This document shows, piece after piece, positions 59,341 to 64,000 of a DNA stretch of 64,000 nucleotides. The notes below the pieces were generated by a model. The model was not told the origin of the DNA. It made no database searches and was given only the letters and a program-made list of their open reading frames with translations. Source of the DNA: Syntrophobacteraceae bacterium (lineage in GTDB: Bacteria; Desulfobacterota; Syntrophobacteria; Syntrophobacterales; Syntrophobacteraceae); contig JARLHO010000003.1 of assembly GCA_031292215.1 (NCBI GenBank), forward strand, positions 1 through 64,000. Direction: 5' to 3'. Position 1 is the first letter of the stretch. The number at the start of each line of letters is the position of its first letter. The position numbers were made by a program, and so were the translations under genes.

Positions 59341-60660
59341 CTATTTTACCAGGCGCAGTTGGATATCCTGGGCGATTGTGCTGAAAATGGACTGCAGTTT
59401 GCTCGAATCGGGGGCAATGAAAAGATAGTCGCTGCCGCTCGCCAACTCCCCCAGGAACGTGGTATCGATTTCGTTTCCGAGCCCAATCGCGTAGACCTGC
59501 ACGGATCTGCTCTTTAACGCGGTAGCTATATCGAGCGTCATTTGATGCGCCGTCCGGCAGATATAGCCGCTTTGACCAGCGAACAGGGAGCCTTGGGCTT
59601 TGCAGTAGGCCGGATAAGATTCCCGGCCGAGACCGGGTAGAGGGTAAGAGGCAAAGGCGCCCCACCTGGTATTTGCGTAGCCCGTCTTGTTGCGTCCCGC
59701 TACGCAAACGGTCTTGGAAACGGGTAGTCCATCCCCGGTGGGAGGTGAAGTTACCTCGGTGCATGACGGGTTGGAGCTGTTGTCCTGCGCGCTGCTATAA
59801 GAGAGAAGTCCGCACGGTGTATCGAAATCGCTGTCGCAATTGCCGGAGCTGAGGCAAACCTCGGTGCTGGGAGCGCCGTTCGTCGTAAATGTGCTTGTAA
59901 ACGCGGTCGGGTGCCCATCGGTAAAAAATATTATGAACTGCGGGATGCGGTCGGCCGAATCCGTCTCGCTTTGGTCGGGGAGTTGCTGCCCTGCCTGGTC
60001 GAGAGCATCCTCCGAATTGGTGGCGCCTCTTGCGGTCATCGAGTATGTCGCGTTTAGAATCGGCGTGTAGTAGTTGGGCGCCAGCGGGCAAACCACCTTG
60101 GGGGCCGTGGCGAAAGTCACAAGCCCCATCTGGTTTTGGGCTTGCATATCCGTGTTCTCAAAATATCCGATGAATGTCCGGGCGGCCTTCGTTAAGTCGC
60201 TTATCGGGGTCCCGGCCATCGACCCCGAATTGTCCAGGACCAGCATGATCTGGAAGTGATTTACAGAAGCCGTCCCCTGTGATTTCACCGCTACATTGTT
60301 AATGCCCAGGACGCCGGCCAAAAGGGCGCTGGCATTGGTTTGCCCGGTCACGCTCACCTCATTGCCGGACGGCCGGGCCACCGTGAAAGACACCGCCCCG
60401 GTCCCGCTCGTAGGCGTTCCCAGGTATCCGGACTGAAAGTTTTGCGCTCCGATGTCTTGCACAATAGAGTTGAGCTTCGGGCTGGAAAGGTTGGCGACGC
60501 CTGCAAGGGACGCCGCGTCAACTGCCTTGGAAAGCTCCGCCTGGGTAAGATACCACTGGCCCGCCTCGATCCCCAGCGCGGTAAAACCTATTAAAACGAC
60601 CAGGGTCAGCGCGAAAATGACAAGAATCGAGCCTTTCTGCCCACCGATTGCGTTATGCAT
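59341..60660 (-). CDS. TadG-like pilus protein with von Willebrand A domain
   Basis: 439 residues from ATG 60660. The N-terminus is a Tad-type leader: GGQKGSILVIFALTLVVLIG then ALGIEAG, a hydrophobic segment like those of pseudopilins. A vWA domain begins near residue 150 with the MIDAS motif DNSGSM and continues to about residue 435. TadG-type proteins anchor the machine across the periplasm. Follows the TadE-like gene with 2 nt between. Confidence 0.85.
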   Translation of the reverse strand: MHNAIGGQKGSILVIFALTLVVLIGFTALGIEAGQWYLTQAELSKAVDAASLAGVANLSSPKLNSIVQDIGAQNFQSGYLGTPTSGTGAVSFTVARPSGNEVSVTGQTNASALLAGVLGINNVAVKSQGTASVNHFQIMLVLDNSGSMAGTPISDLTKAARTFIGYFENTDMQAQNQMGLVTFATAPKVVCPLAPNYYTPILNATYSMTARGATNSEDALDQAGQQLPDQSETDSADRIPQFIIFFTDGHPTAFTSTFTTNGAPSTEVCLSSGNCDSDFDTPCGLLSYSSAQDNSSNPSCTEVTSPPTGDGLPVSKTVCVAGRNKTGYANTRWGAFASYPLPGLGRESYPAYCKAQGSLFAGQSGYICRTAHQMTLDIATALKSRSVQVYAIGLGNEIDTTFLGELASGSDYLFIAPDSSKLQSIFSTIAQDIQLRLVK

Positions 60661-60662
60661 GG

Positions 60663-61259
60663 CTATCCCCCCACCGGGCTTATCGCCGTGCAAAACACCG
60701 CCCGGCTGCCGATCAAAATCCCCGCGCCGTTGTTTAAGATGCCCGGGATGAATGCGGGAAGCGGTGTCACCGGCGAATACTGGTAGAACACTTCGACAAC
60801 CGTTACGCCTTGGATGTCGGCGGCGGTATTGCTTGCCGTGTTGAAAACCAGGTGATCATACATGGCGGGCGTTAGCCCAAGATTTGTCGCCTGCGCGGTT
60901 ATGCCGCTCGATACGGCAAGATTGCCCTCGCAAAATTGAGGGTTTGACGTGCTGATCGTAGGCGAAGGGCTTGCCTCGGATGTTCCCGCCACTATGTTCG
61001 TAATGCAGATCTTTCCCGCTCCCTTTAGGTCGAGAGGTGTGGCCGATGTCTGCAGCATGGTGATCAGATCGCTTTGAGGTGTAGGGATTCCCAAAGGCCT
61101 GGAAGCAATATCTCCGCCCTCCCGCGAGACGTTGGTGACGATCAGCCGCGCCTGGATGAGCAGCCCGAAATCGATGATCGCCAAGGCAAACACGAGAAGG
61201 ATCGGCAAAATAAGGGCAAATTCGAGAAGGGCTGTTCCCTTGCTGTTCCTGATCGGCAT
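60663..61259 (-). CDS. TadE-family pseudopilin-like protein
   Basis: 198 residues. The N-terminus has the TadE leader: short basic segment, then GTALLEFALILPILLVFALA, with the conserved glutamate of prepilin-type sequences. The C-terminal part is extracytoplasmic and beta-rich. TadE and TadF are minor pseudopilins processed by the TadV peptidase. GAGGGAAAGG precedes the ATG. Between another TadE-like gene and the TadG-like gene. Confidence 0.88.
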   Translation of the reverse strand: MPIRNSKGTALLEFALILPILLVFALAIIDFGLLIQARLIVTNVSREGGDIASRPLGIPTPQSDLITMLQTSATPLDLKGAGKICITNIVAGTSEASPSPTISTSNPQFCEGNLAVSSGITAQATNLGLTPAMYDHLVFNTASNTAADIQGVTVVEVFYQYSPVTPLPAFIPGILNNGAGILIGSRAVFCTAISPVGG

Positions 61260-61291
61260 AGGCCTTTCCCTCTGTTAACGTGTCCGCCCGG

Positions 61292-61789
61292 TCAGAATAG
61301 TTCATTCCGGTAAGTTGCTTCCGATTGAATCAAAAGGTTGCCTTTCGGAAAGAAATACGCCATGAAAGGTGTAAAAAACGTGTACGTGTATTGCGTGATC
61401 ACCCGCATGGTATCCCCCGGACCGCCCGAGTCCAGCTCGCTTTGCCAGCCCGTGGGGTTGGTATAGGGGGGCGTGATCGGAAAAATGCTTATCGAAAGTT
61501 TAGACGGATCGACGGCCACGCCGGCATATTTTTTAATCGTATCGACTATCGATTGCGCCGTTGTTTCCGGATTTCCCTTGGCATCGTTTAACGTGCCGCC
61601 CACCAGCCCCAGCCTCTCCCCTTCGCGAGTCGCCCACTGCAGTGTGTGCTCTACGAAAAAATAACAGCCAAAATCGCAAATCGCACAAATTAGAAGCGCA
61701 AACAGGGGAAGCACTAGGGCAAATTCCACCATGGCCGCCCCCCGGGAACCTTTCGACCGATTCCTATATCCACCGACCGCATCTCTCAT
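61292..61789 (-). CDS. Second TadE-family pseudopilin-like protein
   Basis: 165 residues with the TadE leader GAAMVEFALVLPLFALLICA near residues 17-37 and a cysteine-containing end of the hydrophobic segment (ICDFGCYFF). The remaining 120 residues are probably periplasmic. Distinct in sequence from the copy encoded next to it, so the pair probably plays the TadE and TadF roles. 32 nt before the next gene. Confidence 0.87.
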   Translation of the reverse strand: MRDAVGGYRNRSKGSRGAAMVEFALVLPLFALLICAICDFGCYFFVEHTLQWATREGERLGLVGGTLNDAKGNPETTAQSIVDTIKKYAGVAVDPSKLSISIFPITPPYTNPTGWQSELDSGGPGDTMRVITQYTYTFFTPFMAYFFPKGNLLIQSEATYRNELF

Positions 61790-61823
61790 AAAAGTCTTCG
61801 CCCCTATTTGCCGCGGGCGCCCT

Positions 61824-62156
61824 CTAAGGCGCCATTCCCCCGGGGTTGGGCGTTATCGCAAACGACGTAAGGCCGCCCCCCGAAGACGCAGCCTTGGGCT
61901 TAAAGCTCTCGACGTACCCCTTCATTATCGTTACGGCCGCCCGGCCGTCCAGTCCCCCAACCGGGGTAAGACTCTCCCCCGCATCGGGATTGGCAATCTG
62001 TCCGTCCCTGGCCATCGCGTATGCCTGGCCGAAGTCTTCCCTCGGGCATGGACAACAGCCAAACCAGTCGGAATAGCAACCCGCAAACGCCGAAGGGCTA
62101 AAGGCGACAAGTGTTAGCATGACCATCATTGCCGTTATTGCCGTTTTGCCTTTCAT
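61824..62156 (-). CDS. Small exported protein of the Tad locus
   Basis: 110 residues from ATG 62156 (GGGAG about 10 nt upstream); the open frame extends upstream to 62312 without support. Signal peptide KGKTAITAMMVMLTLVAFSP then SAFA. The mature start GCYSDWFGCCPCPRE has four closely spaced cysteines, and the rest (EDFGQAYAMARDGQIANPDA) is short with a Gly/Ser-rich end. I do not recognise a family. Location between secretin and pseudopilin genes suggests an accessory role in pilus assembly, possibly a lipoprotein-like partner of the secretin. Confidence 0.6.
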   Translation of the reverse strand: MKGKTAITAMMVMLTLVAFSPSAFAGCYSDWFGCCPCPREDFGQAYAMARDGQIANPDAGESLTPVGGLDGRAAVTIMKGYVESFKPKAASSGGGLTSFAITPNPGGMAP

Positions 62157-62295
62157 TATAGGTTCTCCCGCCTTTTTTAAAACGACTCGACCCGATTCAC
62201 GCCGCCGCCGGTTGCCCTCACCATAGGTATCGGAGGATAAGCCTTCAACCGTGACTATTTTTGACCGCCGACCGGCAATTGCTCGCCCCTTTCGT

Positions 62296-63720
62296 TTACC
62301 TGGGCAAGGCATGTCCGAATTGTCCGTCCAGCCCCTGGTCCCCCGGTTGGCAAATGGGAGGAGGGGTGGCGCTCTGGCAGCCCTGCAAAAGCCCCTTCAG
62401 GAAAAAATCCGTATCGCTTGGCTCCGTGTAATGATCCGTTGGAAGAGGCTGGTTTTGCATATTGAGCGGCTTTACCAGGTGCGGCGTAACAATTACTATC
62501 AGCTCCGTCTGGTTTCTTTGGAATTTGCTGCTCCTGAAAAGGGGCCCCAATACCGGCAGATTTCCCAGTCCGGGAAATTTGGCGATGGTTTCCGTGATGT
62601 TATCCTGCAAAAGCCCGGCGATGGCAAAGCTTTGACCGTCGCCAAGCTCCAGCACAGTTTCGACCCCCCGCTCGGTCAATGCCGGGACGGTGGTGCCCTG
62701 GATGGTAATCGCATTGTTAAAATCGAGCTCGGATACGTCCGGGGCGACCTTCATGCTGATCCTGCCGCCGTCTAGAACGGTCGGCGTAAATTTTAGCTGC
62801 ACACCGTAAGGCTTGTACTCGATGCCCACGGTGCCCAGTCCCTGGGGGACAGGGACGGGAAACTGGCCGCCTGCAAGAAACTTAGCGGTTTGCCCGCTCA
62901 TCGCCACAAGAGTTGGTTCGGCCAGGATCTTCACCAGGCCGTCTTCTTTTAACGCATCGATGAACTGGGTCCAGGACACGGCGCCCCCGGCGATATGAAA
63001 AAGGGAATTGGCCGTTGTGGCAACGGTTGCGCTTAGCGGGGAGGACGATCCGCCGGTTAGGCCGGCCAAACCTCCGAGCACGCTCGTCCCGATGCTGCCA
63101 CCCGTTTGTGTCACAAAATCGAGCGACAACCGCTTCGTTAAACTCCGGTCCATTTCGGCCACGCGGACTTCCAGCATCACCTGCTGGATCCCCGAGACCC
63201 GGGCCGCGTTTATAACCGGCTTGCCTTCGCAGTACTGCTTGGCAAGCTCGCAGATCTGCGACATTACGGGGGCGCTCGAAACGGTCCCCGCCAGGGTCAC
63301 CGAATCGTTTCCCGCAGTCACTATAAGGCCTCTTTCGCCCGGAAACACCTGGCGGATCTTTTCCCGTACCCGCGACATGTCGGGCGAGACCTCCACATTG
63401 TAGATAGCGACGATTTTATCTTGCGCCTGCCACAAGGTAATGTTTGTAACCCCCGGGGTCTTTCCCGCCGTGACATAGACCTGGTTTGGCGAAATGGCCG
63501 CAACCGTTGCCACGCTCTCGTTTGCCGAGGATACGCGTATGATGGGGACCGCGCTCTTTATGACGACCGATTTCCCGGCGACAAGGTCGATCTTTCCCCC
63601 CCTGCCCGAGATTACCCCGACTCCGGCCGCCCGGCATCCGGTGTAAAGGACCAGGACCAGGGCCAAACCCACAAGGATCTCCCTGCGTTTGGCCGTTGGC
63701 AAACCCAAACGGTTGCACAT
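62296..63720 (-). CDS. cpaC: Tad pilus secretin CpaC/RcpA
   Basis: 474 residues with an N-terminal signal sequence ending near a cysteine (LVLVLYTGCRAAG). Residues about 30-110 form the pilus N-terminal domain (GKSVVIKSAVPIIRVSSANE), followed by a BON-like segment (LIVTAGNDSVTLAGTVSSA) and the secretin pore domain with FPVPVPQGLGTVGIEYKPYG and the family-typical QSFAIAGLLQDN, FPGLGNLPVLGPLFRS and ELIVIVTPHLV. It forms the outer-membrane channel for Flp pili. The C-terminal 50 residues are Pro/Gln-rich. Confidence 0.92.
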   Translation of the reverse strand: MCNRLGLPTAKRREILVGLALVLVLYTGCRAAGVGVISGRGGKIDLVAGKSVVIKSAVPIIRVSSANESVATVAAISPNQVYVTAGKTPGVTNITLWQAQDKIVAIYNVEVSPDMSRVREKIRQVFPGERGLIVTAGNDSVTLAGTVSSAPVMSQICELAKQYCEGKPVINAARVSGIQQVMLEVRVAEMDRSLTKRLSLDFVTQTGGSIGTSVLGGLAGLTGGSSSPLSATVATTANSLFHIAGGAVSWTQFIDALKEDGLVKILAEPTLVAMSGQTAKFLAGGQFPVPVPQGLGTVGIEYKPYGVQLKFTPTVLDGGRISMKVAPDVSELDFNNAITIQGTTVPALTERGVETVLELGDGQSFAIAGLLQDNITETIAKFPGLGNLPVLGPLFRSSKFQRNQTELIVIVTPHLVKPLNMQNQPLPTDHYTEPSDTDFFLKGLLQGCQSATPPPICQPGDQGLDGQFGHALPR

Positions 63721-63847
63721 TTGCTCCCTCCTCCTGCCTGCCTCTCCCCTCGGTAAAAAAGCGCGCCGTTCCCAAGCCCCCTTTGAAACGGCGCCACCCG
63801 GCGAAATACTCTCATCCCGCGTTCGAACCGCTCGGATCTTTTACGGT

Positions 63848-64000
63848 TTAAAACTGCACGTGGTCTACTTTGGTTCCATTTATGACTTCCATCTTGAACG
63901 TCCTGGCCGGCGTTTCCATCGTTTTTGGCGGCGCCATCCCGGCCGCGGGCTCGGTCACCTTTTCGAGCTTTGGCCGGCAGGAGTCGAGAAGGTCTGCAAC
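63848..64000 (-). CDS. cpaB: CpaB/RcpC family Flp pilus assembly protein, C-terminal end only
   Basis: The last 50 codons of a minus-strand gene that continues beyond the window, too short to stand out. The frame ends in FKMEVINGTKVDHVQF before TAA at 63848-63850. CpaB/RcpC proteins characteristically finish with a VEVIRGT-x-K/V-x-V-x-F segment, and cpaB usually precedes the secretin gene as here. The preceding part is Pro/Lys-rich, as often in this family. Confidence 0.75.
   Translation of the reverse strand, partial: VADLLDSCRPKLEKVTEPAAGMAPPKTMETPARTFKMEVINGTKVDHVQF

Overview
The window reads as chromosomal DNA of a GC-rich Gram-negative bacterium, most likely a deltaproteobacterium (Desulfobacterota, near the Syntrophobacter / sulfate-reducer groups). 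That placement is inference. It rests on two NtrC-type sigma-54 regulators, a TauE/SafE - TIGR02186 - pyruvate-phosphate-dikinase-like operon, a citramalate synthase, a PEP-CTERM-like protein and a Tad pilus locus with a secretin. No rRNA, tRNA or CRISPR array was seen.

Layout. 1-1000: an inverted-repeat element and a ParDE-type toxin-antitoxin pair. 1084-5897 (minus): adenine-deaminase-like amidohydrolase, rhodanese and a two-gene ABC exporter. 6157-10015 (plus): a restriction-modification-like cassette made of a frameshifted small ORF, a large N6-adenine methylase and a PD-(D/E)XK-like nuclease candidate. 10380-15577 (minus): an operon of a universal stress protein, TauE-type exporter, TIGR02186 protein, a PPDK-like protein without its PEP-binding barrel, and a lone receiver. 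Facing it (15818-18677) are a histidine kinase and a sigma-54 response regulator. The shared spacer holds a near-consensus sigma-54 promoter and two dyad enhancer-like sites, so the whole 8 kb can be read as one regulon. 18683-23665: a heptamer tandem repeat, serA, a DinG-type helicase and a tandem Usp protein. 23940-26125: Vsr, C5-methylase and Eco29kI-type GIY-YIG endonuclease in overlapping genes, followed by a decayed higBA pair. 27067-30768: a second kinase / TPR protein / sigma-54 regulator cluster of GlrK-QseG-GlrR layout, plus a small cysteine-rich protein.

30.8-33.2 kb is gene-poor and carries a 332-bp inverted-repeat-bounded AT-rich element, an HNH protein and a Uma2 protein. 33.2-37.8 kb is core metabolism: cimA, lysC and, divergently, a DUF4070-type radical SAM protein. 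37.8-43.6 kb is an accessory patch: an AT-rich PEP-CTERM-like gene, a duplicated brnA segment bracketing a small hicBA pair, an HTH/RelE-type pair and a parDE pair. 43.6-49.8 kb has a P-loop protein and the complete 2-oxoglutarate dehydrogenase set sucA-sucB-lpdA. 50.1-52.0 kb holds two PilZ proteins, one fused to a cyclic-nucleotide-binding domain. 52.2-64.0 kb (minus) is a Tad pilus locus: partial cpaB, secretin, small exported protein, two TadE-like pseudopilins, a TadG-like vWA protein, TadZ, TadA, TadB, TadC, a TPR lipoprotein and a Sel1 protein.

A family of about 214-bp elements with 27-nt inverted ends (near 1, 33.0, 40.0, 51.9 and 57.9 kb) is scattered between these blocks. No transposase was seen, so it looks like a MITE-type repeat moved in trans. 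The most promising candidates for something undescribed are the methylase / PD-(D/E)XK cassette, this repeat family, and the sigma-54-controlled TauE/PPDK-like operon.
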